Source: Halomonas cerina
GTDB taxonomy: Bacteria; Pseudomonadota; Gammaproteobacteria; Pseudomonadales; Halomonadaceae
NCBI RefSeq assembly: GCF_014192215.1
Contig: NZ_JACHXP010000020.1
Location: 1-64,000 of the forward strand
Length of the DNA stretch: 64,000 nucleotides
Direction: 5' to 3'
Within the stretch, counting starts at the first letter, position 1. The number at the start of each line of letters is the position of its first letter. The position numbers and the translations under genes were made by a program. Below the pieces are notes generated by a model. It did no database searches. It was not told where the DNA came from and saw only the letters and a program-made list of their open reading frames with translations. Shown here piece after piece: positions 1 through 11,640 of the stretch.

Positions 1-7
1 CAGAGAC

Positions 8-45
8 TAAAAGGCCTGAGCCCCGTGCAATACAGGACTCAGGCC
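8..45 (-). terminator. Rho-independent terminator of the TPP-enzyme gene
   Basis: Read on the minus strand, a perfect 8-bp stem (GGCCTGAG / CTCAGGCC, positions 13-20 and 38-45) with a 17-nt loop is followed by TTTTAG. It lies about 115 bp past the stop codon of the minus-strand TPP-enzyme gene. The U-tract is short, so efficiency is uncertain. Confidence 0.65.
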
Positions 46-159
46 ATGGCCGCCGGTTAAGAGAACTAACCGTCCAACGATTGGGGGTCAGTTCAGAAAG
101 CGGGCTCTGGAGGGGCGCTTAGCCCGCATAGGGTATCAGTGTTGCGAGTTAGGCCTGCT

Positions 160-1788
160 TCAGATCCGCATCCGTGGAACATCGTAGGGATCGAGTGGGA
201 GCTCGATCAGCAGCGGGCGGTCACGTGTTTCGATCGCCGCAATCGCAGCCTCGAGTTCCTCGGCTGATTGCACGCGAATCCCCTCGCCACCAAGGGCTGT
301 GGCGACATCGGCGAAAGAGGGCCATTTGAATTGCGACAGGCCCGGATCCATGTCGCGATCCAGGAACTGGATATGCTCGGCGCCGTAGGCACTGTCGTTG
401 CAGACGATGACGATCAGGTTGAGGCCGAGACGGACGGCCGCGTTGAACTCGTTCACCCCGCCCATCATGAACCCGCCGTCGCCGGTGAACAGCACGACCG
501 GCCGGTCCGGGGCGGCGAGGGCGGCGCCGATCGCCTCCTGCAGGCCGAGGCCGATCGCGCCGAAATTCGCCGTCACCAGGAAACTGCGCGGATCGGAAAC
601 GGAGATACGGCACCAGACCTCGGTCATGAAGCGGCCGGCGTCGGTGGTCAGGATGCGGTCCTTCGGCAGTGCCTCTTCCAGCCGGTCGAGTGCATGGATG
701 TAATTGACGCAGCCTGCCGGAGCCTTGTCAGCCTGTCCCGGCGAATGGGCGGTGAGCGTCGCCGCGTCCAGCTCCTCGGTGAAGCCGCTCGGCTCGATCT
801 CGGCCTCGTCAAGCCAGTAGACGATGTTGTCGGCGGTCAGCCCCGCATCGGCCACTAGTGCCGCATCGGGGTGGTAATTGCGTCCAATCGCGGCGGGGTC
901 GTCGTTGATCTGCACGACGCGTTTGCCCTCCATCAGCTTGCCGCGGTCGGTAGTGAAGTAGTGCAGGCTCGCGCCGAAGGCGATCACGCAGTCGGCCTTG
1001 GCGATCACATCATAGGCCGCATCCGTGCTGAGCGTGCCGAAGATATCCATATTGCCGGGGTGGCCATTGAACAGGCCCTTGGCCTTGAGCGTGGTCGCGA
1101 GCGGCGCCTGCAGCCGGTCGGCCAGGCGGATCAGCTTGTCGCGGGCGCCGGTCGCGCCGGCCCCGGCCAGGATGACCGGGCGTCGGGCGGAGGCGATCAT
1201 GCCGATCGCCTCATCGAGGTCGTCGCCTTCAGGCACATAGGCCGGGGTGGTGAAGACCGGATACACGACCTTCTGGTGCGAAGCCTCCTCCCACATGAAC
1301 TCGACTGGCATATTCAGCACGATGGGGCGTCTTTCGACACGGGCGCGGTGGAAGGCGTTGGCGACATCCTCCGCCGCAGTCTGCGCAGAGCGCATCTGTT
1401 CAAATCCTGCCCCGGTCACCGTGACCACTTCGCGCTGGTCGATGCTCTGCAGGTGTTGGGGGTTCATCACCGGGGTGTCGCCGCATAGCAGAACCATCGG
1501 GATGTTGCCGCGGGCTCCCTCGGTCAGTGCGGTGACGCAGTTGGTCAGGCCTGGTCCATGCGTCACCGTTGCCACGCCGACCTGGCCCGAGACATGGGTA
1601 TAGGCCAGCGCCATCAGGATCGAGCTGCCCTCGAAGGCGGCGGGGACAAATGTACCTCCGCACGATCGCACATAGTGATCGACCATGAAGAGGTTCGCGT
1701 CACCCATCAGGCCGAACAATGTATCGACGCCGTGGTCCAGAATGGATTGCGCAATCGATTGGTAGGCGTAGGTTTTTTCGTCAGACAT
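160..1788 (-). CDS. Thiamine-diphosphate-dependent enzyme, acetolactate synthase-like
   Basis: A 542-residue member of the acetolactate synthase / benzoylformate decarboxylase superfamily. It has the usual three parts: an N-terminal pyrimidine-binding domain with the catalytic Glu in AAFEGSSILMALAY (about residue 53), a central domain (about 190-320), and a C-terminal diphosphate-binding domain with GDGGFMMGGVNEFN and the downstream Asn of VCNDSAYG. Acetolactate synthase large subunits carry extra conserved features and usually neighbour a small subunit (ilvH); none is present, so a biosynthetic ilvB role is unlikely. The substrate cannot be told from sequence; a 2-oxoacid decarboxylase or carboligase is the general expectation. 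It is downstream of typA on the same strand but 258 bp away, so it is probably a separate unit. Confidence 0.8.
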   Translation of the reverse strand: MSDEKTYAYQSIAQSILDHGVDTLFGLMGDANLFMVDHYVRSCGGTFVPAAFEGSSILMALAYTHVSGQVGVATVTHGPGLTNCVTALTEGARGNIPMVLLCGDTPVMNPQHLQSIDQREVVTVTGAGFEQMRSAQTAAEDVANAFHRARVERRPIVLNMPVEFMWEEASHQKVVYPVFTTPAYVPEGDDLDEAIGMIASARRPVILAGAGATGARDKLIRLADRLQAPLATTLKAKGLFNGHPGNMDIFGTLSTDAAYDVIAKADCVIAFGASLHYFTTDRGKLMEGKRVVQINDDPAAIGRNYHPDAALVADAGLTADNIVYWLDEAEIEPSGFTEELDAATLTAHSPGQADKAPAGCVNYIHALDRLEEALPKDRILTTDAGRFMTEVWCRISVSDPRSFLVTANFGAIGLGLQEAIGAALAAPDRPVVLFTGDGGFMMGGVNEFNAAVRLGLNLIVIVCNDSAYGAEHIQFLDRDMDPGLSQFKWPSFADVATALGGEGIRVQSAEELEAAIAAIETRDRPLLIELPLDPYDVPRMRI

Positions 1789-2046
1789 GTGCAGTGACCA
1801 TTGCTATTGCCTGCTGGCAGGTCGGCAGATCGGCCCGACGCAGGATTTTCGTTATCGCGGTTGTCCGCCTTCTCCGCGACCATGTTCAGGCCAGAGCCGG
1901 CAACCGTCAAGTAGCCCGCCACCCGAGCCCGATATCACTGCTGCTCCGCTTGCCAGCATGGATTGTCTCAAGGACGTCGGTAGCCATGGCCTCGGTCATG
2001 CCGCGTGACGGGTGGGCATGCTTATTTCGCGATCGGTGGGGGTGTC

Positions 2047-3897
<1,851 letters not shown>

Positions 3898-4038
3898 GAG
3901 GTGTGTCTCACCAATATAATATACGCACCTATGTACACGTTTTGTTAAGTACCCTAGGCGCGGGGCAGGGATGTAGGCGGCGCATTGTACAGACTGCCCG
4001 CGCCTGGGAGTAGCGGATATTGTGTGTACGCCCCTGCG

Positions 4039-5214
4039 CTAGGGGGGCGACCCCTTCGACCCTGGCCCCCCTTGACCCGCCTGCGTCGAGCTGACGCCGT
4101 GTTCGGCGGCGTCTTCGGCACCCTCTTCGACCATCTCCCGGGCCTGCTGCTGCTCCTCGGCGGAGGCCTTCGGCTTCGCGTGGTCCTTCCTCGCGACGGC
4201 GAGGGTGGCGGTGACGGCGAAGTGGTCGGAGCCGAGCACCCTCACCCGGCTCAGGTCGACCAGATGGAAGCCATCGGAGACGAACAGGTGGTCGATCGGG
4301 TATCGCCACAGCGGCCGCTTCGCGTGGTAGGTGCTCAACAGCCGTCGGCCGCGGCGGGGATCCTTCAGGTCGCTCAGATCGGCGAACAGCCGAGTGCTGT
4401 CGGACCACGCGACGTCATTGAAGTCCCCGGTGACGATCCAGCGGTTGTCTGAGTCTCTCCGGATGTGGCGGGCAACGAGCATCAGCTCCGCGTCGCGGAC
4501 CCGGCTGTCCCGCCGCTCGGTCGTCTCGTCGTTGTGGGCGATCCGGTCCCGGAGCCCCGGCGGGACGGGGTGGGTGCCGACGTAGCGTACCGGCCCGATA
4601 CCCGGCACGTCCACGGTCGCGAAGATCGACGGCCGGCGCTCGGAGACCAGGTGCTTGACCTCCTGCTCCAGCAGCGGGAATCGCGACCAGAGCACGATCC
4701 CCAACCCCTCGCTGCGGACCTCCCCAACCCGATGTGCGTAGTGCTGGTCCAGCGGTGCCAGCCCCTCGGCCCATGCGCGATCGACCTCGATCAGCAGCAG
4801 GAGGTCCGGGTCCTCCCGTCGGACCATCGCCAGTACCTCGGGGTAGCGGTCGTTGGTGTAGGTGACATTCGCGCTCAGCACTTTCAGGGTCGTCCGGGCC
4901 CCGCCGGGCTGAATCTCGGCGGCGGGGACCTCGGTTGACCAGGCCGGCGTGAACGGCAGGATGTGCGACAGCTGCCAGGCCCCCGTCGCGAGGATCACCG
5001 CCACCCACGCCGCGTGCTCTGGCCGCGGCCGATTCCACCACGCATGCACCGCCAGCAGCACCAGTGGCACGACCAGCGCCCAAGCCAGCTGAAGCCGCGG
5101 GAACTCCCACAGCCGGGCCCACCACTGACCGCTGGGGATCATCGGCAGTACGCTCACCACCACCATCAGCAGCGTCAGCACGCGGGTGGTCCAGAGGAGG
5201 AGCTTTGCAGCCAT
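4039..5214 (-). CDS. Membrane-anchored endonuclease/exonuclease/phosphatase (EEP) family protein
   Basis: A 391-residue protein. Three hydrophobic segments in the first about 90 residues predict an inner-membrane anchor. The EEP fold follows: LSANVTY, the metal-binding Glu in LLIEVDRAW, the GTHPVPPG strand, GDFNDVAWS, and the terminal IDHLFVS / GSDHFAVTA block with the catalytic Asp-His. The C-terminus is a charged, low-complexity tail after about residue 345 (rich in Glu, Gln, Lys, Ser). The family cleaves phosphodiesters in nucleic acids, phospholipids or inositol phosphates; the substrate is not evident. The catalytic domain probably faces the periplasm, but topology is inferred only from hydrophobicity. 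Confidence 0.85.
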   Translation of the reverse strand: MAAKLLLWTTRVLTLLMVVVSVLPMIPSGQWWARLWEFPRLQLAWALVVPLVLLAVHAWWNRPRPEHAAWVAVILATGAWQLSHILPFTPAWSTEVPAAEIQPGGARTTLKVLSANVTYTNDRYPEVLAMVRREDPDLLLLIEVDRAWAEGLAPLDQHYAHRVGEVRSEGLGIVLWSRFPLLEQEVKHLVSERRPSIFATVDVPGIGPVRYVGTHPVPPGLRDRIAHNDETTERRDSRVRDAELMLVARHIRRDSDNRWIVTGDFNDVAWSDSTRLFADLSDLKDPRRGRRLLSTYHAKRPLWRYPIDHLFVSDGFHLVDLSRVRVLGSDHFAVTATLAVARKDHAKPKASAEEQQQAREMVEEGAEDAAEHGVSSTQAGQGGPGSKGSPP

Positions 5215-5363
5215 GGCACCTCATCAATCGCGCGGCAGCGGCGACCGGCGCAGCCCCGGTCGTACTGGTGTCGACCGCCGCGCCGCTGCCCCAACACGCC
5301 GAAGCAAACGCATCATCAATATAAACCGTCTTGTGTCCGGCGACAGCCGGCGGTTTCACGTGT

Positions 5364-5897
5364 TCACTTGGCCAGGGTATGGATCCGGGCGTGGCAGGCG
5401 TGCAGGCGGGCGATCAGGTCGGGCAGGGCGTGCTCGTCGAGAGTGGTGTCGAAACCGCCGATGCGCTCGAGCCAGCTCCGCTCCACCGCCAGGGTACCGG
5501 CCTGCTGATGACCCAGCAGGTGGTTGAGCAGCCTCAGCGCTTGCGGCAGGGGCCGGGTCAGGACCACAGCCTCCAGGGTCTGGTCGGCCAGGCCCTCGAC
5601 CAGTTCGCTCAACCAGCCGGCCGGCAGGCGCTCCGGGGCCATGGGAAACACCATCACCGTTCCCTGGGCGAGGCTCAAGGCGGCGTTCAGGCGACTACCC
5701 AGCGGTCCGGGCTCGCAGTCGGTGAAGCGCGCCCCATGACGACTGGCCATCACCGGAAGGCGCGGATCACTGGTGTCATCCACCAGCAGCAGCTCCGAAC
5801 GATGCGGGCACTGCCGTGCAGCCTGGCGCAGGGCGTCGAGCTGACGGGGGAGTCGAGCCCCCGAGGTGCGGGCGTCCATGACCAGGCTGATGAACAT
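5364..5897 (-). CDS. Small glycosyltransferase family 2-like protein
   Basis: A 177-residue protein with the start of a GT-A fold: an initial beta strand (MFISLVMDARTSG), a helix, ELLLVDDTSDPRLPV (matching the DDxS element of GT2 enzymes), then GSRLNAALSLAQGTVMVFPMAPERLP, where the usual DxD has no obvious Asp pair. The C-terminal part (WLERIGGFD) matches the acceptor-side GGFDE motif of GT2 enzymes. It is shorter than typical members (often 220 residues or more) and the missing DxD makes activity doubtful. Function unknown. It stands alone, 148 bp upstream of the EEP gene on the same strand. Confidence 0.65.
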   Translation of the reverse strand: MFISLVMDARTSGARLPRQLDALRQAARQCPHRSELLLVDDTSDPRLPVMASRHGARFTDCEPGPLGSRLNAALSLAQGTVMVFPMAPERLPAGWLSELVEGLADQTLEAVVLTRPLPQALRLLNHLLGHQQAGTLAVERSWLERIGGFDTTLDEHALPDLIARLHACHARIHTLAK

Positions 5898-6115
5898 GAG
5901 GGAAGGCGGACTCCGATGCTGGGTGAGCGGGCACTACCCGACGCCGGGCGCGCAGCGGCGGACCAGGCGTGTAAAGAAGCGTAGTGTTCAGTATGAATAA
6001 GTTTCCATCATCGGCCAGGATGAAAATGCCCCATCGGGTCATCCAACTCGGGACCATACCACGGCATCAGCTAATCTAAGTGATCGCTTAAGTGAAAAGC
6101 GTGGCGATATCCTGG

Positions 6116-6132
6116 TGCATTGTCGTGGTGCA
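6116..6132. promoter_or_regulatory. NtrC enhancer box 1 of glnA
   Basis: TGCATTGTCGTGGTGCA matches the 17-bp NtrC dyad (TGCAC-N7-GTGCA type), with one outer base off in the left arm. It lies about 180 bp upstream of the -24/-12 element and is centred 30 bp (about three helical turns) from box 2, as at the E. coli glnA enhancer. Confidence 0.85.
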
Positions 6133-6145
6133 GGGTGGCGTTTTT

Positions 6146-6162
6146 TGCACATAAAGGGTGCA
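6146..6162. promoter_or_regulatory. NtrC enhancer box 2 of glnA
   Basis: TGCACATAAAGGGTGCA has perfect 5-bp arms (TGCAC/GTGCA) around 7 bp, the canonical NtrC dyad. Together with box 1 it should seat phosphorylated NtrC oligomers that contact sigma-54 polymerase by looping. Confidence 0.9.
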
Positions 6163-6242
6163 AAAAAGGAATGAGATGGCCGAACAGGACATGATCGTTG
6201 ATCCTCTTCGGCAATGTCTCTTCAGAGAGGAATGTTTTTTTA

Positions 6243-6256
6243 TTGATATATATCAA
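6243..6256. promoter_or_regulatory. Perfect FNR/Anr-type box upstream of glnA
   Basis: TTGATATATATCAA is an exact match to the FNR/Anr consensus TTGAT-N4-ATCAA. It sits between the NtrC enhancers and the sigma-54 promoter, centred about 69 bp before the predicted start site. The surrounding DNA is AT-rich, so chance or a bending element such as an IHF region remains possible. Confidence 0.55.
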
Positions 6257-6292
6257 TGATTTAATATTTTTTATGCCAGTATGGTGCAATCC

Positions 6293-6310
6293 TGGCATGC
6301 TCCCTGCTTT
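6293..6310 (+). promoter_or_regulatory. Sigma-54 (-24/-12) promoter of glnA
   Basis: TGGCATGCTCCCTGCTTT: the invariant GG and GC dinucleotides are separated by exactly 10 bp as sigma-54 requires. Predicted start is near 6319, leaving about a 125-nt leader before the glnA ATG. Confidence 0.85.
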
Positions 6311-6443
6311 CTTTTGGGCAGCGCCATGTTCGTGCATGGCGGTCGTGGGCAGTAAGCCTGCGGCGTGATACAACACTCGCTGGCCTGACCGGCACCGTAC
6401 ATCATCCTTATGTTACCGAGCCAAACTCACAGTGGAGGACACC

Positions 6444-7850
6444 ATGTCTGCCAAGACGCTCGCCCTGATCGAAGAACACGATGTGAAGTGGGTAGACCTG
6501 CGCTTCACCGATACCCGCGGCAAGGAACAGCACGTCACCATCCCGGCTCGTGACGTCGACGAAGAGTTCTTCGAGAATGGTCAGATGTTCGATGGCTCCT
6601 CCATCTCCGGCTGGAAGGGCATCAACGAGTCCGACATGATCCTGCGCCCCGAAGACGGTACCGCCTTCCTCGACCCCTTCACCGAGGATGCCACCCTGGT
6701 GCTGCGCTGCGATATCATCGAGCCGGCCACCATGCAGGGCTATGAGCGTGACCCGCGCTCCATTGCCAAGCGTGCCGAGGCCTACCTGCAGTCCAGCGGC
6801 CTGGGCGACACCGCCTTCTTCGGTCCCGAGCCCGAGTTCTTCATCTTCGACGAGGTGCACTGGAAGGCCGATATCGAAGGCGCCATGTACAAGATCACCT
6901 CCGAGGAAGGTGCCTGGTCCACCGATCGTCAGCTCGAGGGCGGCAACCTAGGCCACCGCCCGCGCGTCAAGGGCGGCTATTTCCCGGTGCCGCCGGTGGA
7001 CAGCTTCCATGACCTGCGCGGTGCCATGTGCAACACCCTGGAAGCCATCGGCCAGAGCGTGGAAGTGCACCACCATGAGGTGTCCAACGCCGGCCAGAAC
7101 GAGATCGGCGTGAAGTTCAACACCCTGGTCAAGAAGGCCGATGAGCTCCAGGAGATGAAGTACGTGGTCCACAACGTGGCTCACGCCTATGGTAAGACCG
7201 CCACCTTCATGCCCAAGCCGCTGGTGGGCGATAACGGTAGCGGCATGCACGTCCACCAGTCGTTCTGGAAGGAAGGGCAGAACCAGTTCGCGGGTGACGA
7301 GTACGCGGGTCTGTCCGAGATGGCGCTGTACTACATCGGTGGCATCATCAAGCACGCCCGTGCCCTGAACGCCTTCGCCAACGCCTCCACCAACTCCTAC
7401 AAGCGCCTGGTCCCTGGCTTCGAGGCGCCGGTGATGCTGGCCTACAGCGCCCGCAACCGTTCCGCGTCCCTGCGTATTCCCTATACCGCGAGCCCCAAGG
7501 GCAAGCGTGTCGAGCTGCGCTTCCCGGACCCGACCGCCAACCCCTACCTGTGCTTTGCGGCGATGCTGATGGCCGGCATCGACGGCATCAAGAACAAGAT
7601 CCACCCCGGCGACGCCATGGATAAGAACCTCTATGACCTGCCGCCGGAAGAGGGCAAGTCCATCCCGACCGTTGCCGCGAGCCTCGACCAGGCCCTGGAG
7701 GCGCTGGACGCCGATCGCGGTTTCCTCACCGAGGGGGGCGTCTTTACCGACGAGATGATCGATGCCTATATCGAACTGCTCGGCGAGGATGTGGAGCGCC
7801 TGCGCATGACCACGCACCCGGTCGAGTTCGACATGTACTACAGCTGCTGA
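6444..7850 (+). CDS. glnA: Glutamine synthetase type I
   Basis: ATP-dependent amination of glutamate to glutamine; the dodecameric GSI enzyme. The 468-residue product is the family length. Visible signatures: DGSSISGW near the N-terminus, [10 protein letters not shown], the [11 protein letters not shown]-type ATP-binding stretch (here [13 protein letters not shown]), NPTTNSYKR-type motif ([13 protein letters not shown]), and the adenylylation-site region with the Tyr of [10 protein letters not shown]. The ATG at 6444 is chosen because GGAGGA lies just upstream (6434-6439); a GTG at 6432 would swallow that site. Regulated by NtrC/sigma-54 as shown by the upstream boxes, and presumably by adenylylation. 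It heads the nitrogen-control cluster but has its own terminator. Confidence 0.98.
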   Translation: MSAKTLALIEEHDVKWVDLRFTDTRGKEQHVTIPARDVDEEFFENGQMFDGSSISGWKGINESDMILRPEDGTAFLDPFTEDATLVLRCDIIEPATMQGYERDPRSIAKRAEAYLQSSGLGDTAFFGPEPEFFIFDEVHWKADIEGAMYKITSEEGAWSTDRQLEGGNLGHRPRVKGGYFPVPPVDSFHDLRGAMCNTLEAIGQSVEVHHHEVSNAGQNEIGVKFNTLVKKADELQEMKYVVHNVAHAYGKTATFMPKPLVGDNGSGMHVHQSFWKEGQNQFAGDEYAGLSEMALYYIGGIIKHARALNAFANASTNSYKRLVPGFEAPVMLAYSARNRSASLRIPYTASPKGKRVELRFPDPTANPYLCFAAMLMAGIDGIKNKIHPGDAMDKNLYDLPPEEGKSIPTVAASLDQALEALDADRGFLTEGGVFTDEMIDAYIELLGEDVERLRMTTHPVEFDMYYSC

Positions 7851-7887
7851 TCCTGCCCGGGACCTCGTCCCGGGGCCACGTCAGCTC

Positions 7888-7920
7888 AGGAGGTCCGCCC
7901 ATGGCGGGCCTCCTGTCTTT
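7888..7920 (+). terminator. Rho-independent terminator after glnA
   Basis: An 11-12 bp stem (AGGAGGTCCGCC / GGCGGGCCTCCT with one G-T pair) followed by GTCTTT, 37 bp after the glnA stop. Confidence 0.8.
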
Positions 7921-8122
7921 GGGGCTGCCCTTGCCTCTGCGGCCTTGCCTGGGGCATTCATGCCAGCGTCACGACGCCCGGCTAGGCCGGTGTTGCGGTC
8001 AGGTGTGGCGGGGGCGCCGTATGCCCGTTCCTCGCGCGGGGCTTCTGGGCTAGGCTTATCCTATCCGGCAGTGGCCGCCGACCGGGCGTCGCTGCTCCCC
8101 TCCGACAAGGCAGGAACGCGGC

Positions 8123-8698
8123 ATGGATAAGCGATGCATGGTGCTGGTGGCGGGGCTGGCGTTGGGTCTGTCGTCGGCGCAGGCCCAGACCATCTATCGG
8201 ACCACCGACGCCCAAGGCAATGTGGTGTTCACCGACAACCCGGCGCGTGGCGGCGAAGAGGTTCAGCTCGAGCCACTCACCGTGGTGCCTAGCCCCGAGG
8301 CCACGACCCTGGCCCCGCCGGAGCGTGGCGACGGCGAGGTGGCCCGTTCTTCCCCCGGCCAGCCATTCATGCCCTATGATCGCTTCGGCATCATTGCGCC
8401 GGATGACGAGTCGACCCTGCCTACCGGTGCCGCCGGCAACGTCCAGGTGCAACTCGGCATCCGGCCGGCACTGCGCGACGATCATCGGGTGCGGCTGCTT
8501 CTCGACGGTCGCATCAGCCAGTCGGCCATGCATACCGATACCTTCCTGCTCAACAACCTGAACCGCGGGGAACACACCCTGCAGGCCGAACTGCTGGATG
8601 CCAGTGGGGCCGTACGCCACCGCACCGAGCCGGTGACCCTCTATGTGCAGCGGGCCAGCGTCAACCTGCCCCAGAACCCCAACAACCCGGCCAATTAG
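8123..8698 (+). CDS. Exported DUF4124-domain protein
   Basis: A 191-residue protein with a signal peptide (residues 1-21, ending SSAQA) and an immediately following DUF4124 domain (TIYRTTDAQGNVVFTDNP), a short sequence common in gammaproteobacterial envelope proteins. The C-terminal half (about 90-180) is beta-rich (VQVQLGIRPALRDDHRVRLLLDG, HTLQAELLDASGAV) and resembles an immunoglobulin-like fold. Its place between glnA and ntrB is shared with Pseudomonas and Halomonas relatives. Molecular function is unknown. AAGGCAGGAA upstream of the ATG serves as ribosome site. Confidence 0.85.
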   Translation: MDKRCMVLVAGLALGLSSAQAQTIYRTTDAQGNVVFTDNPARGGEEVQLEPLTVVPSPEATTLAPPERGDGEVARSSPGQPFMPYDRFGIIAPDDESTLPTGAAGNVQVQLGIRPALRDDHRVRLLLDGRISQSAMHTDTFLLNNLNRGEHTLQAELLDASGAVRHRTEPVTLYVQRASVNLPQNPNNPAN

Positions 8699-8709
8699 CT
8701 GCCCCCGCG

Positions 8710-8745
8710 CCGGACACCCCGGCCGCGGTGTCCGGACGGCTCTTT
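8710..8745 (+). terminator. Probable terminator after the DUF4124 gene
   Basis: Perfect 9-bp stem CCGGACACC / GGTGTCCGG (8710-8718, 8727-8735) followed by ACGGCTCTTT. The U-tract is poor, so termination is probable rather than certain. Confidence 0.5.
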
Positions 8746-8982
8746 CAGGCCCTGTCATCCGCCCCCGGTGCGCGATGACGGGGGCTTCAATGCCTTCGAC
8801 CATGCCGACCGGGTGAAGGAAGGCAGCGCCCTCGAGTACGCCGAGCGGCTGCAGAACGGCGACGGCCTGCGCGACGAGGGCGATCGTGATCGCCAGGAAC
8901 GCCAGCATCGCCCCCGCCTGCGCCATCATCGGAATCCCGACGCGCCCTGAGCCGCCTTGCCGGTGTGCGTGCCCCTGCCTGG

Positions 8983-8999
8983 TGCACTAAAATGGTGCA
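8983..8999. promoter_or_regulatory. NtrC box upstream of ntrB
   Basis: TGCACTAAAATGGTGCA, a perfect TGCAC-N7-GTGCA dyad, about 88 bp before the predicted ntrB start site. Confidence 0.85.
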
Positions 9000-9052
9000 A
9001 AGCTTCCGCACCGATCCACCCTGTCGCGCCGCCCTGCCGCGCCTCGCTGAAG

Positions 9053-9068
9053 TGGCGCGCTTCTTGCA
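9053..9068 (+). promoter_or_regulatory. Sigma-54 promoter of ntrBC
   Basis: TGGCGCGCTTCTTGCA has GG and GC at the required 10-bp spacing and an intact TTGCA. Predicted start near 9079, about 35 nt before the ntrB ATG. With the NtrC box it implies autoregulation of ntrBC separately from glnA. Confidence 0.85.
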
Positions 9069-9113
9069 CCACTTTATGGCCAGTCTTCGACCGATTCTTG
9101 CCGGGAACGCACC

Positions 9114-10152
9114 ATGTATCAACGCTTGATGGAACATCTCACTACTGCCGTGCTGCTGCTGGATGACGAGCTGCGCCTGCGTTGGATGAACCCGGCGGCC
9201 GAAGCATTGCTGGCGATCAGTCTGACCCGGGTACGGGGACAGCCCCTGCCCGCGCTGGTGAGCCATGACAACGCCCTCGGCGAGCTGTTGGGCAAGGCCC
9301 GCGACGAGTTCCATCCCTTTACCCAGCGGGAGGCTCGCTTCACGCTGTCGACCGGCGAGCTGCTAACCGTGGACTACACGGTGACGCCGCTGACCGTCAA
9401 TGAGCTGCTGATGGAGGTGGAGCCCCGCGACCGGCTGCTGCGGATCTCCCGCGAGGAGGCGCTGCAGACCCGTCAGGAGACCATCAAGGTGCTGGCCCGG
9501 GGCCTGGCCCATGAAGTCAAGAACCCGCTGGGTGGCATCCGCGGGGCCGCCCAGCTGCTGGAGCGTGATCTCGAGGATCCCCAGCTGACCGAGTTCACCC
9601 GCATCATCATCGAGGAGGTCGACCGGCTACGCGACCTGGTGGACTCGATGCTGGGCCCCAACCGGGTCAGTCACCAGGAACCGATGAACATCCACAAGGT
9701 GCTGGAACGGGTTCGCTCGCTGCTGACCGTCGAGCAGCCCGAGGTGAGGATCGCGCGTGACTACGACCCCAGCCTGCCGGACCTGATCGGCGACGAGTCG
9801 CAGATGATCCAGGCCATCCTCAACGTGGCCCGCAACGCCGTGGAGGCGATGACCGAGACCACCACCGCCTCGCCACGCCTGGTACTGCGCACCCGGGCGC
9901 GGCGTCAGTTCACCCTGGGCGCCGAGCGCCACCGGCTGGTCTGCGAGGTGACGATCATCGATAACGGGCCGGGGATTCCCGTCGCCCTGCGCGAGACCCT
10001 CTTCTATCCCATGGTCTCCGGCCGCGCCGAGGGCAGCGGCCTGGGGCTCTCCATCGCCCAGTCGATCCTGCACCAGCACCAGGGACTGATCGAGTGCGAT
10101 TCCGAGCCCGGCCACACCGAATTCCGCCTGCTGATACCGCTGGAGAAGCGCC

Positions 10153-10160
<8 letters not shown>
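9114..10160 (+). CDS. ntrB: Nitrogen regulation sensor kinase/phosphatase NtrB
   Basis: The 348-residue cytoplasmic partner of NtrC; it phosphorylates NtrC under nitrogen limitation and, with PII bound, dephosphorylates it. An N-terminal PAS domain (about 5-115) is followed by the H-box LAHEVKNPLGGIRGAAQLLERDL with the phospho-accepting His at about residue 134. The HATPase domain follows, with N-box IQAILNVARNAVEAM, G1 DNGPGIP and G2 GRAEGSGLGLSIA. No membrane segments, as expected. The 3' end overlaps ntrC by 8 bp, implying translational coupling. Confidence 0.96.
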
Positions 10161-11565
<1,405 letters not shown>

Positions 11566-11640
11566 GGCCCAGCAACCTGTCCGGCGCTGGATAGCCGTGG
11601 CTCCCGGGGGCAGAATGGGGGGTTCAAGGAGAGGACGCCC

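Larger units (their letters stand above)
5898..6443 (+). promoter_or_regulatory. glnA regulatory region (545 bp without a gene)
   Basis: This AT-richer stretch carries the glnA control sites listed separately: two NtrC boxes, one FNR-type box and a -24/-12 promoter. The first about 200 bp (5898-6100), nearest the divergent glycosyltransferase gene, shows nothing further that I can identify. Confidence 0.8.
8699..9113 (+). promoter_or_regulatory. Intergenic region before ntrB (415 bp)
   Basis: Begins with a GC-rich hairpin just past the DUF4124 gene and ends with an NtrC box and a -24/-12 promoter (listed separately). The middle (about 8750-8970) shows no convincing gene; ORFs read there on either strand lack ribosome sites and family features. 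Confidence 0.7.

Noticed and set aside
5325-5357. Terminator after the glycosyltransferase-like gene
   Set aside because: Only a 5-bp stem (CCGGC/GCCGG) with partial AAACCG/CGGTTT flanks and no U-tract; too weak to list.
8787-9314. Minus-strand frame of 175 codons across the ntrB promoter
   Set aside because: It covers the NtrC box and sigma-54 promoter and shows no domain or ribosome site.
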